NCBI GenBank assembly: GCA_009829735.1
Contig: CM020620.1
Coordinates: 11,405,420-11,469,419, forward strand
Reading direction: 5' to 3'
Length of the DNA stretch: 64,000 nucleotides
Source: Pyropia yezoensis
Taxonomy: Eukaryota > Rhodophyta > Bangiophyceae > Bangiales > Bangiaceae
The notes beneath the pieces were generated by a model. It was not told the DNA's origin, made no database searches, and saw only the letters and a program-made list of their open reading frames with translations. This document shows positions 1-11,815 of the stretch, one piece after another. A program made the translations under genes and the position numbers. Position 1 is the first letter of the stretch. Every line of letters begins with the position of its first letter.

Positions 1-2
1 GA

Positions 3-2404
3 GTGCTGTCACCAGCCTCCACAGCATCCAGAGCCATCTGTAGGCGGTTGAGCACCCAACCGAGGCAACGCGCGGTACCGACCAGCGCAGCACCTGGGGG
101 GATGTCCCCCCAGCTAACCGGAGGCGCCTCCGTCAACTCACGAGAGAGAATGGCGTTAACGCCCTCATACCACAAGCGAGGACCCCCGTCGGGAATGACG
201 GGAGCCGGCGATGCCACCGGAGGAACCGGAGCTACAGGCGGAGGAGTGGACAACGCCACCGCCGGGGGCGGCGGTAGCTGGTAAGGAGCACGGTACGACC
301 GTGAAGGAGGACCAGACTCCTGGGCAGAACGCCCACCGGGAACCCGGTGGAACTCCCCACGACGACGATACGTCTCGCGGCCCTCACCAGTGGAGTCCCA
401 CTCACGGCGACGGCGACCCGTCCCCATAGGAGTCGGTTTACCGAACCAAGGGGTTCCCACCTGGAGAGGGTCGGGCAGGACCACGGGAATACCCAGGCCG
501 GGTACCGACTCGGTGGATGCCCACCCCTGGTATCCATCCTCACCCGAGATAACTCGGCGGATACGTAGCGAGTGACGAGGCAACGGGAGCGTTCCCGGTT
601 GCGCGTCGCGGAGCGGCGGCAAGGTTGCCACCGCCGACCAGTTCACGGCATCGTGAACGGCCACGAGCGCAGTCAGCTCACGGGTTAACCCCGTCCCAGT
701 AGCAATGGCGGTAACGCCTAGCTCCCCAAGGTGCCGACGGACACCCGTCGGAAGATGGAAGAGCCGGCCCTGTCGGCGGGCCGACAACAGGAAGGAAGAA
801 ACCTGCCCGAGGGTAACCTCGAGGGTGAAGACACCCTGCAGCACATGCGTGGGCCGAGCGGCCAGCACACTGCTGAAGTAGCGCAGGCAAGGACCGGTGT
901 CAAACCGGAAAGCCGGGGCGGGCTCCCACCCCTCTTGCCACCCAGGCGGGCGCAACAGAGTGTATATGGGCGCACGACCGTTACCGGTCTGCAACGCGCA
1001 CGTTACATCCGTGCGGAATGGGTCCGCCATGACACCATGGCTTCGACGCCAGCTGGACGCCGACTTCAGGCCACCCATGGTCGAGAAGGGCGGCGTCAGC
1101 CACAGATACGGGGGATCCCCCGGGTAGTAATCCAAACCGGGATACCGGTTGGTACCAGGCACGAGCTGCCCGAAGGCCACAGGGGTCTAAGTAGCAGCCA
1201 CCCCGCGGGCACCCGCAGGGTAATCCACCTCCCGCGGCAGCGCGGGGGCAACCAAGTCGCACACCCCAAAGGCGGGGTGGTGGGCAGCCTCAGGCCGCCC
1301 GACTCGGGCGCGCCAGAGTTGAGCATGCCGGTCATCCGGCTGGCTGAGTATCCAATGATGCTCGGCGCGAACCGCGTCAGGCTGGGCAACCAGCCGAGCC
1401 AACTCCCGCTCCCAACAGGGTTCCAACGGGACCGGACGGGAGGTACCTCCGCGGCGACCCGACGGGTGGAAGTCCACCCGCATCCGACCGCCCGAATCCA
1501 TGGGCTCTTGCACGGTCAAGCTGCGCACCCGGGCCACCAGCTCGGAGACCGACAACGGGGGATGTCCCACCGTAGAGGCGTCGCCGCCACTCGCGGAGGC
1601 GGTACCGCCAACCGCAGAGGCGACGCCGCCACCGACCAAGCCAACGCGGCCACCCAACGGGGCAACCCGGGCCGGCCCAGGAAGAAGCGCCGGCGCCGGC
1701 GGAAGCCCAACGGGTAGGTGCACCGGCGCCGGAGCACGGGGACGAGGAGGAAGAAGTAGGGCGGGCACCCGCCCGGAGTAGCTCCCGGTGTCAACCGCCA
1801 TGGGGGAAGGAGCGTCTTGACCGCTCGACGCCCGCGGCACCGCGGGTAGCGTACCGGCGCCGGTCCCACCCGTTGACGTCGCCCCCGCCTCGGAAGGGGG
1901 GGGCACTTGGACAGCCTCGGGAGCCTGAGCACCAGCCGTGCGGGCACCCGCACCGTCTTGAACGGCCACCCCGGGTGTCGCGCCACCACCACCACCCGCG
2001 TCAACGTCGGGGTCGCGTTCAGGATGCACCGTCCGGACTCCCGGACCACCTTGACCAGCCGGAGTCGGCCGGGGATCGCCACCTCCGCCGCAGGGCGGAC
2101 CATCTTGAGGTAGCTGCGGTGAGCCGGCACCGGCACCAGGCTCCATCCGGGCAGCCGGCAGAGAGGGGGTAGAAGCCGCCACGAGCGGTTGACCGCCGGG
2201 TTGACCCCCGACCGACGGCACCGTCGTGCCACTGCACACGGACGACAGTCCTCCGGCCGCCAGATGGACGGACACCGCAGGCTCGTCGTCTTCAGACGAG
2301 CTCGCCCCGTGACGCGCGGCGGCAGGACCGACAGGCGCGTCGTCCTCCATCTCCTCCCCGATCAGGAGGTCTTCCTCCTCCCCAAGCACCTGGGGATAGG
2401 ACAT
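3..2404 (-). pseudogene. C1 antisense accessory ORF, interrupted by a stop
   Basis: Homologue of the intact 815-codon ORF at 61460-63907. It starts at an ATG at 2404 (MSYPQV, the same start as in C2) and reads leftward, antisense to element C1. The N-terminal half is Gly/Pro/Ala-rich with an acidic stretch soon after the start. The middle shares motifs such as HHWILSQPDDRHAQLW with C2. An in-frame TAG at 1189-1187 stops it after about 405 codons. Homology to C2 resumes in the same frame beyond it and continues to the window edge, which corresponds to about 63780 in C2. I therefore read it as a decayed copy. A sequencing error at the stop is possible. Function is unknown. Confidence 0.7.
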
Positions 2405-2978
2405 GATAACGGGTGGCAGAGTCCCCCGCGCCCACAAGCCGTCGACGGCTACGACCCGGTACGGTGAGACAACCGGGACGAGCCAGGGAAGCGCGGGCAC
2501 CCGCGCTTATGACCACAAACAGCCACGAGAAGCGCCGCAGGCACGCGGGTCGACCCGCGCCCCACAGGGCTACGAACGCGCTCCACCCAGGCACCTGGGC
2601 GGGACGGGGCCACACCCCCGTACGGGGCAACCAAGAGGGGTTCACCCCGAAGCCGCTCCCGCGAAAAGAGGGAGCGGCCGCCCCCATTCACTCGGTAACA
2701 CGAGAGGGGCTCCCCTACCACCAGACACCTGGTGGCGGATCCGCTTGCACCACCCCTCGGAAAGGGGGGTCGTGAACAGAAACCCGCATCGGGAATTTAA
2801 CGGTCCGGAAAACGGATCGTGTGTGTACCCCACAAAGGGGGGCACCCCCCTCAGGCAACCTCGAAGAGGGGTGTCTGTCGCGACAGGGCGCAAAGCCCCA
2901 CCCGACTGATAAACGGTCACGCGACCCACTTGCATTCGGTAACCCGAATGCAACTCGACCCGAGGACAGGCCGAATCT

Positions 2979-2990
2979 AAGGGGGGGATA
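2979..2990 (+). other. Polypurine tract of C1
   Basis: AAGGGGGGGATA directly abuts the TG of the LTR. It is the expected plus-strand primer site and fixes the element's sense as +, opposite to its long ORF. The same tract occurs inverted at 60875-60886 beside the C2 LTR. Confidence 0.65.
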
Positions 2991-3353
2991 TGTAGCAATA
3001 TGGTTGGCCGTATTGTGACCCTAATGTTAGGGGGGCTACTTCTAATCCTTGGCTTTCAATTTGAGAGTCCGTACTGGTCACGGTATCTATAAGTTACGTA
3101 TGACCAGAGGGACTTGCATCTTGGGGTGGAGGGTAGTTAGTAGTGTCTCCGAGGGTTTATAACGAGGGGGCCGGCGGTGAATCCACCGCCGGCCAAGGCA
3201 GAACAACAAACCCCTCCCATTTGGGCTCCCATCTTGGTCCCGTGGCTTGCGCTCCAAGGACAGCAACCTTGGCCTCCCGGTGACGTTGGTGTCGATCCCC
3301 CTTGGTGAGTGTTCCCTGAGATTGGACGTGCGACGGATTCCTATTGTGCTACA
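2991..3353 (+). repeat. 3' LTR of C1 (363 bp)
   Basis: Begins TGTAGCA and ends TGCTACA, a perfect 7-bp terminal inverted repeat with canonical TG...CA ends. It is a near match to the reverse complement of 60513-60874. It contains a TATA-like TTTATAA near 3157 and a perfect 11-bp GC stem with a 4-nt loop at 3169-3194, which may be a transcript-end or 5'-leader structure. The target duplication cannot be checked because the element's other end is outside the window. Confidence 0.85.
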
Positions 3354-6300
3354 GCGCGGCGCCCCCGCCAGAAGAAACGGCCTGCTTCGTCGCCGCAGCA
3401 GGTCCATCGGCAATGTCAGCGACGTTGCCCAGCTCAGCACGGGTAGGCGGCATGATGAGATCAAGAAAGTGCCCCGACGGGGGCAGTGTGTGAGGTAGGA
3501 GTGGGGGACGAAGACACAGAGTGCAGCACAAACCGCTGCCGAGTAGGAGAGATCGTTGCCTGAAGGGCAAAGTTGGGTAAGGGACTGCTACAGTAGTTCG
3601 GGGGGCCGCCTGGGGGCGGCCGCCAGTGCTTGGTAGGGCCGGGGCTCCCGCGGAGGGAGGGGGAGTATGTGGAGGAGCGCCCTGCTGTTGCAGAGGTCGT
3701 CGGACGGAGGCTGTTGCGGCCGCGCCTCTAGCAGCGTGGGCCACCAGTGTGCTGTGACCAGCAGGGGCGATTTATTGGAGTAACCGCCGAGAGACGTACC
3801 AAGAAGGCAGAAAAAGAAGAGGAGAAAAACTGCTGACCACACCGCTGTGTTGTGCTTGTGGTTGCGAGCCGGCTCCAATATCGCCACGTCGCCCCTGCCA
3901 CGTGATCTATTTCGCACTGGGGAGTTCAGTACCGTGAGACTGATGACTAAGTCCTGCTCTGCGTGCAAAGCTTCGTCATCAGCCCCCCTATGTTCCTGGG
4001 GGGGGCATCCATTGATATCTCAGTCGCGGGACCCATTTGGGCGCCCTCCATGTCCATGATGCTTCTTGAAATTTTGACAGAGCGATGGAAGATCGCGTCG
4101 GTCCACTTCGCTCACTGCGGACGGCGCGTGTCTCCAGGCGCCCACGCAGATGCCATTTTTTTGGGACGTACAGGACGTCAGAGAGGGCTCTGGACGCAAG
4201 GGAAGAGGCAGGAGAGCCCGTGGGGCCGCCCCGGGCGGTGGGGGCTCAAAACGCGCCATGCAGGCGAAGGGCGCCCAAAAGGATCCCCGCCGGCGCTAGC
4301 AGGCACCACAACTGCGCCCATGCAGTGGAAAGATACAACACGCCACCATCGGAAGGAAGGTCGGGCGCAAAGGTCGGTCTGGTCTCGGCGAGGGTGGAGA
4401 TTGACGCGCAGGGCGCAGAGCACGAAGGATGGCGCAGATCGCCGCACCAGGCCCGAAGACGGCTGGATGGGCTCGCGGCGTGCCGCTCGAGAGCTGTGCT
4501 GGGCGCGCGAGTAGCGCGGAGGCGCGCGGCACCTGCGTCCGTGCTCAGGGGCGCGATGGTGGAGCAGGAGCGATCCGTGGCGGCGTGGGCGGCTGTTCGG
4601 CCGAGCGCGGCGCGGGCTGTGAGGGCGGTGCGAGGCGCCGACAATGGATGCAGTTTGAGGCGCACGGGGTTTGTGTGGGCAGGGCGCGAGCGCGGCGCGG
4701 GCGCACCGTCGAGCGGGCAGGGCGCGAGCGCGGCGCGGGCGCACCGGCGAGCGGGCAGGCCGCCGCCTGCGCGGACGGGCGGCGCGGTGGCGGCCCACGG
4801 GGGCACAGGGCGGCGCACGACGCGGGGCGGCCCGCAGTTCTCATGTCATACAGTTGGTATCGCACCTTTGTGAAACATGCTTAACAGGGACGCAAGAACG
4901 ACGCCGCATATACAACAGAATGTGCGTCAGCGGTACGAGCGCAGGGAGGATGGTGGGAGGCGCGATAGATGACGAACGTGCTGGCCCGGCGGGAGGGAGA
5001 GCAGAGGAGCGGCGGGGTCGTACAAAAAAAAGCTCGGCGCGCCGCGGCCGCCGCTCCGCGACTCGGCTCGCAGCCGCCGCCTCCCGACACAGCCCGCCTC
5101 TTCTTGGCAGCCCTCTCCTGCCGGTATGTGTGAGGATGTCTCCCCCTAATCCCATGCCTAATACCTAAGGGATAATATCTGGGACCTCTCCTTACAAATC
5201 CTGCCGAACCAACTCCTAGCGACATGGATCAACTCCTTGTATTGTGGGGCATGACGCGATGTACCTTCCAGACTCAAGATGAGTCAGCCGCTGTCTCACG
5301 GTGTCTGCCGGCCGAACGACAGCAGCCATCGACAGCATATCATGGCCTGTCAAAAGGCGCCACCGTCAACACCCATGACGAGCCCCATCTGCCACATCCG
5401 GCAAGTCCGTTAGGATTTCCTCGCAGCAGCATTGCAGCGATGTGACTGGCTAGCCTGCTGGCCGATTTGGTCGACTCGATCGAACCGTGCTTACACGCCT
5501 CTCGGACCTTCGAACCGACTGGCGTCTGGGGCCGGCTGGGGCGGCGCACCAGGCGCCGCACGCCGGACCCCTTCCTTTGGGAGAAACTGGGGCTGCACTT
5601 CTTTAGTGCGCACGCCCGCCCATGCTTTGTTTTGAGAGCCATGCTTTGTTTCTGGGCCGTTTTGTGCCTACCGGCGGCGCCACGGGGAAACGCATGCTTT
5701 GGGGCACCTCGGTTGCCCCGACGCGAGTATATAGTGCGTGGGTGTCGTCGCCAACGGGGGAGACCGGACGGGCAACCACAGACATAGACCAAAGACGACC
5801 ATAACCCTTTGAACCCCCCTCGATCACCACCGACGTCGCGCCGTCCTCGTCCCCAGACCCACCACCGTCACCACCTCCGCCGCCTTCCCCGCACCCTGTC
5901 ACCCTATTGGCTGGCACGGGTCGCTGACACCATCCCGAGTACGTTGAGGGCTGCCCAAGTGTGGGTGGTTCCTCACAGTAGGGCGGACGCGTCAGTCGGC
6001 GCCTCTCCCGCTCACGAGGAGTACCTCGCTCGCCGAAACGACCCAGTCAATCGGTCTGAGTTATCCGGAGAAGAGACGACAAATAACGAAGCAGAAAGCA
6101 CGGAACGAGGCACACCCCCCATCCGATCTGTGGCGCCTGAGATATCATCCAGCACGCGACGGCGGCCTAAGGGTCATTCTTCAGGGGCGTTCTACACCCC
6201 ACAGGATCTTGTCGAAACATCGAACAGGAATTGTGCCCTGTTTGGCCACTCGCCCATTCGGTTCTACCCCAAGGAATGCTGCCGAACACGCATTCAGACG

Positions 6301-8789
6301 GTGTGCAACAAAGTTGGATTGCGCTTGAACAGTTCTCGTTTAGCTTCTATTCAGCTTATCTGCTTTACACCGGGCACGACAGAACATGCAAAAGCTGGTC
6401 TCTCAATCCATCTGCTCCTGTACTGTCCTGCGGGCCCTGCTGCGAAAAGTGAAGTCGCTACAGCAGGAGGTCCTTCACCGCGGCTGACTTCACACACTTC
6501 ACACATCAGCTGCATGGTCTGATGCCCCTACGTGGTGAGTACGAGACTCGCCATGAATACGGATTGCCGCGCGGAGGTCTTGGAGCGCGGCTGAGACTTG
6601 CTTCCAAGTGCGCGCCTCTGTAGGCGGCCAGGACAGCTTCAGGCATCACCCGACCCTCTGGCACGTTCCAAGTGCGTGTCCCTGCGTTTCTTGCCTCTAC
6701 TGAAAGTCGCAAGCGCGCAGAAAAACCTCTGTGCTCCACCGGACCAACCTGTCTCTGCCACCAGCGCGCACTGACGATTGGGCCATCAACGAGGCGCTGG
6801 CCCTACGTGGGAACTAAAAACCATTTCGGCCGTCGGAAACAGGGTCACCTTCACGTCCCTTCTCGTGGCGGCAGGCCGGCCCAGATACGCTCTTCGTCGT
6901 CGTTGTGCTGTCTGGGGCGCTGTGGAGCTCTCGGCAGAAAAGGATTGAGCTGGAGTAGCACGGCAAGCATCACCTAACTCTTGAGAAAATCTATACTCAG
7001 TGATGGATAAAGTCTGTTGAACTCTTTCCGGATCCCGTCTTGATGACCTGTTTCTGGTAACTTCTGCCGGTCTTTGTTCGGGTACGGGCAGTTCCATGGT
7101 CGAGGTTGCCGCACAGTCCGAACAGAGCGATTCTCACGTGTCACACGTGTCGACGAGCAACCAATCAGGTGCCGAGTTGAAGCGTCCTGTTCGATGTTTC
7201 AACAAGATCTTGCGGGGTGTAGAACGGCCCTGAGGCCCAGGGAGTTCTGCCCCGAACACAGCCAAACACCGAACACGGTAGAGATGTCCTCCTGTCAACG
7301 GAACGATTGCGATGCAAGGAAAATACGTGAACCTCGTTTAAGCCATTCACTGTCAGAAGCCGCCTGTGTCACAGCGAGCAACACCTGAGCCAATGACAGC
7401 CAGCCTGGGGACTGCACGCCGTTGCTCTCTGCACGCAATTGGTCACCTGGATCGCTTGACACAGAGCGGTCCCGTGTGCCGCGCCGGGAAAGAGATGGGA
7501 CTGGCGCGCTGAGCATCCGCCAATCGAACGGCGTAGCAGCTCCCACGTGGCTAGCCTCGAGTTGAAAGGGAAAAAGAAACTCCTTTCATGACAGCGGCCT
7601 TCACAGCCCCTGTGCGCGCAAGGCGAAACTTCACGCATCTTGCCATGCAAACTCGACATCACTAGAACACGGGCCGAACACTGTTCTGGCCACTGCGTGT
7701 TCCATTCTTCACCGGGCGCCTTTCCTCAAACATGTCACACCAAACGACCTGGGATGAAGAGAATGCAAAACGAGTCTGACAGGAAGAGCGCTGATAGATG
7801 CAAACCAGTTTTTTCTGCCGAGTAGTGGCACTACTCATGAGTTGTCACCATGTCAAAGCTCGCCATCTAATCCACTCGAATGTGGCAAGCCGCGTAATAT
7901 GGGGACCCCCAGGCTCCGTCGCAGCTGGCGTATATGAGGCGACACCTGTCCTGATTGGCTCCGCTTCTCGGGTGCACCGTTAAGCGCCACGGTCCTGATG
8001 ACAGCCACTCCCGCGCCACAGCCGGCATTCCTCGTCTTCCTCGTCTGCCGTAAGCCCCCCCCCCCCCCCATGGCACATCGGACACCGTCGGTGGACGAGT
8101 GACTCGGCCGCGTCGCGTCGCCCACTTCTCCTCCCTACCCCCCAACCTCCCAACACCGCACCGAGAGGCAGCGTCATCCACGAGCGTGCCCGCTTTGGCA
8201 GGGCCCCCGCCACTCGTGCTGCGGGCCCTGATCGCCTCCAGCTCGGTGGGCCGCATTAGTGATCTGTGAAATGTATCACACGTCCGCTCTGTGTGGTCGC
8301 GCTGTTTTCACACGTGTTGGAATGGACAAATGAGTGGTCCAGACAGCTCCTCGCTGGTGTGCGGTGCGCGGTGGGTTTCACAAATGTCAATAACTTGACA
8401 TATTATGTTGTCAGTGTGCTCAGGAAAGACACGGCGTCCTATCATCATGCAGGCAGATCTTTCTTCGAGTACAGGTAAATCTATTTTTCTGGTACTTGTC
8501 TTGAGAAGATGGGTTTACCCATGTTGGGGCGTGTTCGAATAGACCTCTCGCTCGGGCCGAACAGCCAAATTGCCACGTGCAACACGTGGTGATCTGTAGC
8601 CATTGAGAAGCTCAGAAGTGTTTCGTGTTCGGTGTTCGACGGGCATTCGGCTGGGTGAAGAACGACCCTAAATATGCGGTTCAAACGACGGCGTCGGAGT
8701 GCTTGCCAGCCTCAAATTGGACGAGAGCGAGACCGACCCCTGCCGATTGCACGCTTCCCAAATGTCCACGGACCAGTCTCGAGCCTGCG
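3354..8789. other. Intergenic region without a supportable gene
   Basis: Moderate-GC host DNA to the right of C1. Long ORFs at about 3960-5170 occur on both strands at once, are Arg/Ala-rich and match no family I know, so I treat them as composition artefacts. Visible structure: a 38-bp GC-rich direct repeat (about 4681-4756, two copies), a pair of inverted arms at about 6180-6230 and 7184-7235, and a C14 run near 8056. No tRNA, rRNA or intron-bearing gene could be recognised. Confidence 0.5.
6180..7235. repeat. Inverted-repeat pair with ~50-bp arms
   Basis: Arm 1 (about 6180-6230) and the reverse complement of arm 2 (about 7184-7235) match at roughly nine bases in ten over 50 bp. Both can be read as the same peptide, FYTPQDLVETSNR. 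Within that stretch the three differences I count are all silent third-position changes. About 950 bp lie between the arms, with no supported gene. It may be a foldback element or two inverted relics of one coding repeat. Confidence 0.5.
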
Positions 8790-9520
8790 GCTGTGAGCCG
8801 GCACTCCACACTCCGCATCGAGATGCACTCCGCATCGAGATGCAGAGTGCCGGCTCGGAGCATCTCCACCAATGAAGCCAAAAGCCAACCCAAACGAGAC
8901 ACGTGATGCCACGTGGGCGACTCTGAATGGCTACTCCAACCGAGAATCCAACTCAAAACGCGTCATACTTCAGTATCGCCCCGCCAGGGGCTCATAGAGG
9001 CCGTAGTCCTCCGTATGGAATCTCTAAATCCTCAGCGGGCAAGCCCGAGAGGTTGGCGGCCGGCCCTCCTATGACGCGTGGCTGGCAGGTGGTCGTGAGC
9101 CAGAGGACCCACTCCCTCACGACCGTCAGTGAGCCACGCGTCACGCTTTTGATTGGCGCAGGTTGGCTCGGCGTTTGGCCAAAAGCCAAAACACCGAGCC
9201 AAACAGGCTCGTTTGGCTCGGGGGTTGGCCCCGCTGCCGTTGAAAGCCAAAAACTCGAGCGCTCTCGAGGCGCATTAAGGTGGTGTCGATTAAGAATTGT
9301 GATTTGACCTTAGTTTTTGAGCGTCACACGGCCCACCAGTAACAGCCAAAGCCAAACCGCTGAAACGGCTGCCACGTAGTTGGCTTTTGGCTTTTGGCTC
9401 CATTGGTGGAGGTGCTCTCACAGCCGCAGGCAGTTCTACAGGTGCCGGAGTGGAATAGTCTCGATGCGGAGCACCATATATGGTCTCGAGGCGGGGTGGA
9501 GTGCATCCCTGTGTTGCTAT
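8790..9520. mobile_element. Foldback / TIR element, non-autonomous
   Basis: The left arm (about 8858-8896, GAGCATCTCCACCAATG followed by GCCAAAAGCC repeats) is matched by an inverted right arm (about 9378-9419). Outside the arms, both flanks carry related sequence (the ATGCACTCCGCATCGAGATG motif on the left, CTCGATGCGGAGCACC on the right), so the true ends may lie nearer 8790 and 9520. The interior is rich in GCCAAA/TTGGC motifs and has no coding capacity. GAGCATCTCCA termini resemble those of some plant and algal TIR transposons. I could not identify a clean target duplication. Confidence 0.5.
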
Positions 9521-10023
9521 CTTCCATGGTCGACGAGTGAGACCGCATCTGAGCCGCACACCCGGCGACATCTGTATCCTGCAGGGGCTAACATGGATGC
9601 ACGGGGGAGCCGCGCGTGGCACTTGTCATTCATTCACTGTAACTTGCAGCCGTGCACCCGTGTTTTTGTCCAGGCGCTGTAGGCAATTGATGCTTGGCAC
9701 GAGAATAGCCCAATCAGGGTGCCCATCCGGAAGCGGGCCTCCGTGCCACTGCACTGGCACCACTGCACACTGCGGGGCCGGTTAGGATCTCTGTGGGTGC
9801 ATCCCGGCCCCGGCCTGTTACGCCCACCCCTGTTTCGCACAAGAAGTTTACTGTGGGATGAGCTGGGGCGACAAAGCGGGGTCGGCATCTGCTCCGAGGC
9901 CGTCGTCTCGCTCCGTAGCTGCATCGCGCCCCTGTTGCCACCAGCTTCCCGCAGCTGCTGCTCCTCCCCCTCCGCCCGTGCTCGTGCACCCCGCGCTGCT
10001 TGCCCCGGTGGCGCGCCTGGGCC
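9521..10023. other. Upstream region of the sulfotransferase gene
   Basis: Non-coding by inspection. The last 150 bases before the ATG at 10024 are C-rich (stretches such as CTCCTCCCCCTCCGCCCG), a likely pyrimidine-rich 5' leader. No clear TATA box was seen. The reading frame stays open to about 10000 but has no ATG before 10024. Confidence 0.35.
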
Positions 10024-11148
10024 ATGGCTGGGGGCTCATATTCGCCACTCCCCTCCTTAGTTCACTCCTCGAGCAGCCGACGGGGCGTCCTTCGCGAGCG
10101 GCTGACCGCCGGCACGGTCCTGCTGTCGTGCATGCTCCTGGCGGTGGTTGGGCTTGCAGGTCTGGCGGCCATTCCCCTTGTCCTCTCGGGACCCCCGTCG
10201 GCAGCTTTGACGGCGGTCGTGGGCGGGACGCTGCCGTCCTTCCGGGGCACCAAGTACCCGCTGGTTGGGGAGGTGCGCAAGGCGGTGTCGGAAGTGGGGC
10301 CCCCACCACCGGCGTTTGATGGGTATGGCGAGCTCCAATCCGGCTCTGGCCCGTCGTGTGTCGTGTCGGACACGTACCGCTTCATCTACTTCTCCATGCA
10401 AAAGGCGTCGAGTACCACCATCCGCGTCTACCTGATCAATGCGCTTTGTGGGTCTGGCAAGGCTGCCGCCAAGCCCAACTCCAACTGCACCCTGCCGCTG
10501 CTCAACTTTCGGCAGACCCCGATGCACTACGAGCGCTGCTCTGACGTGCCACGGGCAAAGTTTGCCGCCTACTACAGCTTCACGTTTACGCGCAACGTGT
10601 GGGCACGAGCCGTCTCGTCGTACACCTACTGCCGACAGCGGGACGCCATCAACGCCAGCTGGGCCGAGTGGTGCGCCGACCCCGACTTGGATCGGGCTTG
10701 CAGCCACGTGGCAGGCAACGTAGAACCGACGTTTGAGCCAAGCCGCCCCCGCGTTCGAGGCACTGACGAGCACTGGGCGCAGCAACAGCCACGCCTGTGC
10801 ACCGAGGAAGGGGACTGCTGGGTGGACTACGTCGGTCCGTCAGAGGACATTGGGGAACACTTCCCCGCCGTCATTGCGGCTATCAATGAGCGGCGCCCGG
10901 TGGCGCTGCCGGCGCTGCCTCCATTTGTCAACAAGGTGCTCAACAGGCTGCCAAACTCGACAGAGACCACCCCCGCTGACTGGTACACCTCGAGGAAAGG
11001 GATGAGCGCCGCCCGGTTAGCCTACCTGGACGAGGCCGGCGTGCAGATGGCTCCCGCTTGCCGCGAGGACGTTGGCCGCTACTATGCCAAGGACGTGGAG
11101 GCGTTTGGCCAGAAGTTTGAGGACATTCTTCCAGGAGCGGCCGCCTAG
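10024..11148 (+). CDS. Golgi-type membrane sulfotransferase (Sulfotransfer_2-like)
   Basis: A 374-residue, intronless ORF. A short basic N-terminal tail (RRGVLRER) precedes one hydrophobic segment at about residues 27-52, the layout of a type II Golgi enzyme. The PAPS-binding motifs of the carbohydrate sulfotransferase family are visible: a 5'-phosphosulfate loop with FSMQKASSTT in residues 120-135 and a 3'-phosphate motif FTFTRNVWARAVSSY at 186-200, in which R and S are the usual ligands. Several cysteines follow, as expected of a luminal domain. Such enzymes move sulfate from PAPS to sugar hydroxyls, so a role in sulfating cell-wall or matrix polysaccharide is likely, but the acceptor cannot be read from sequence. 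ATG 10024 (GCCATGG context) is the first ATG in the frame; the stop is TAG at 11146. Confidence 0.85.
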   Translation: MAGGSYSPLPSLVHSSSSRRGVLRERLTAGTVLLSCMLLAVVGLAGLAAIPLVLSGPPSAALTAVVGGTLPSFRGTKYPLVGEVRKAVSEVGPPPPAFDGYGELQSGSGPSCVVSDTYRFIYFSMQKASSTTIRVYLINALCGSGKAAAKPNSNCTLPLLNFRQTPMHYERCSDVPRAKFAAYYSFTFTRNVWARAVSSYTYCRQRDAINASWAEWCADPDLDRACSHVAGNVEPTFEPSRPRVRGTDEHWAQQQPRLCTEEGDCWVDYVGPSEDIGEHFPAVIAAINERRPVALPALPPFVNKVLNRLPNSTETTPADWYTSRKGMSAARLAYLDEAGVQMAPACREDVGRYYAKDVEAFGQKFEDILPGAAA

Positions 11149-11815
11149 AGGGGGGTTGGGGGGGCGGCACGGGAGCCGTCATATCATCTCGTGGGTGGAC
11201 GAGGACCTCGGTGGAGTCCTGAGAGGGCGGCTGGTGAAGGCGGACAATAGGAAGGTGGGGGAGGGGTGCCCGTGCCGGCCAACCCCGTCTTGCGCGCACC
11301 ATGGGGAGAACCGCGGGGACTGGCGCTCCTCCCCCACCGTGGGCGACGACTCTCTCTCTTTTTATCGTTGACGACCTGTCTGGGAAGGTGTTGCGCGCGG
11401 AGGAGGGGGCGGGCAGCTCTCTTTCAGACATGGGGGACCTTTTCGGGTAGCTGCTGGACCACTCTGTGCAGGCCTGTAGCGCCCGCTGGTGTCCCTTGAG
11501 GGCGCGCTCGGCCTTCGCAGCGGCAGCAGCGGTGGCGGCAACGGCAGCCCCCGCGTGCCCGCCTCACGAGTGCCATGCCCTCCCCTCGCAGACGAGTTGC
11601 GTGAGAGGGGACCTCAACAGACAAGGCGCGCCGCGCTAGCAATGCATGGCCAGGGGCAGCCAGCCACCCACCCCCGCCGCTTGAGCGCGCCATCCCTTCG
11701 ACCTGCTGGTCACCCCAAGCGGCCACGGCGGTGCGCTCCATTCGCCACACTGCATTCAACATACGCAACGTTGACGTGGGGGGTGGCAAGTACATGTTCC
11801 AGGGGGGCAGGGCCA
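11149..11815. other. Intergenic, no gene seen
   Basis: Downstream of the sulfotransferase stop: G-rich (GGGGGGTTGGGGGGGC just after the stop), then mixed sequence with short overlapping ORFs on both strands and no recognisable domain. It probably contains the 3' UTR of the sulfotransferase and the downstream end of any minus-strand gene beginning near 14.3 kb. Confidence 0.4.

Larger units (their letters stand above)
1..3353 (+). mobile_element. LTR retrotransposon C1, 3' part (truncated by window edge)
   Basis: The 3' end of an LTR retrotransposon whose sense strand is +. An A/G-rich tract (2979-2990) abuts a 363-bp LTR (2991-3353) that begins TGTAGCA and ends TGCTACA. This order, polypurine tract then LTR, marks the LTR as the 3' one. 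Gag and pol must lie to the left of the window. The only coding content visible is a broken antisense ORF. The same unit occurs in opposite orientation at 60513-64000 (C2), so the two are separate insertions of one family, not the two ends of one element. Confidence 0.8.

Noticed and set aside
3963..5168. Arg/Ala-rich ORFs of 150-260 codons on both strands
   Set aside because: Overlap each other in opposite strands, follow GC-rich direct repeats and have no recognisable domain.
5510..5535. TTCGAA-containing segment as a tRNA T-arm
   Set aside because: The flanking bases do not form the T-stem and no anticodon or acceptor stem could be found.
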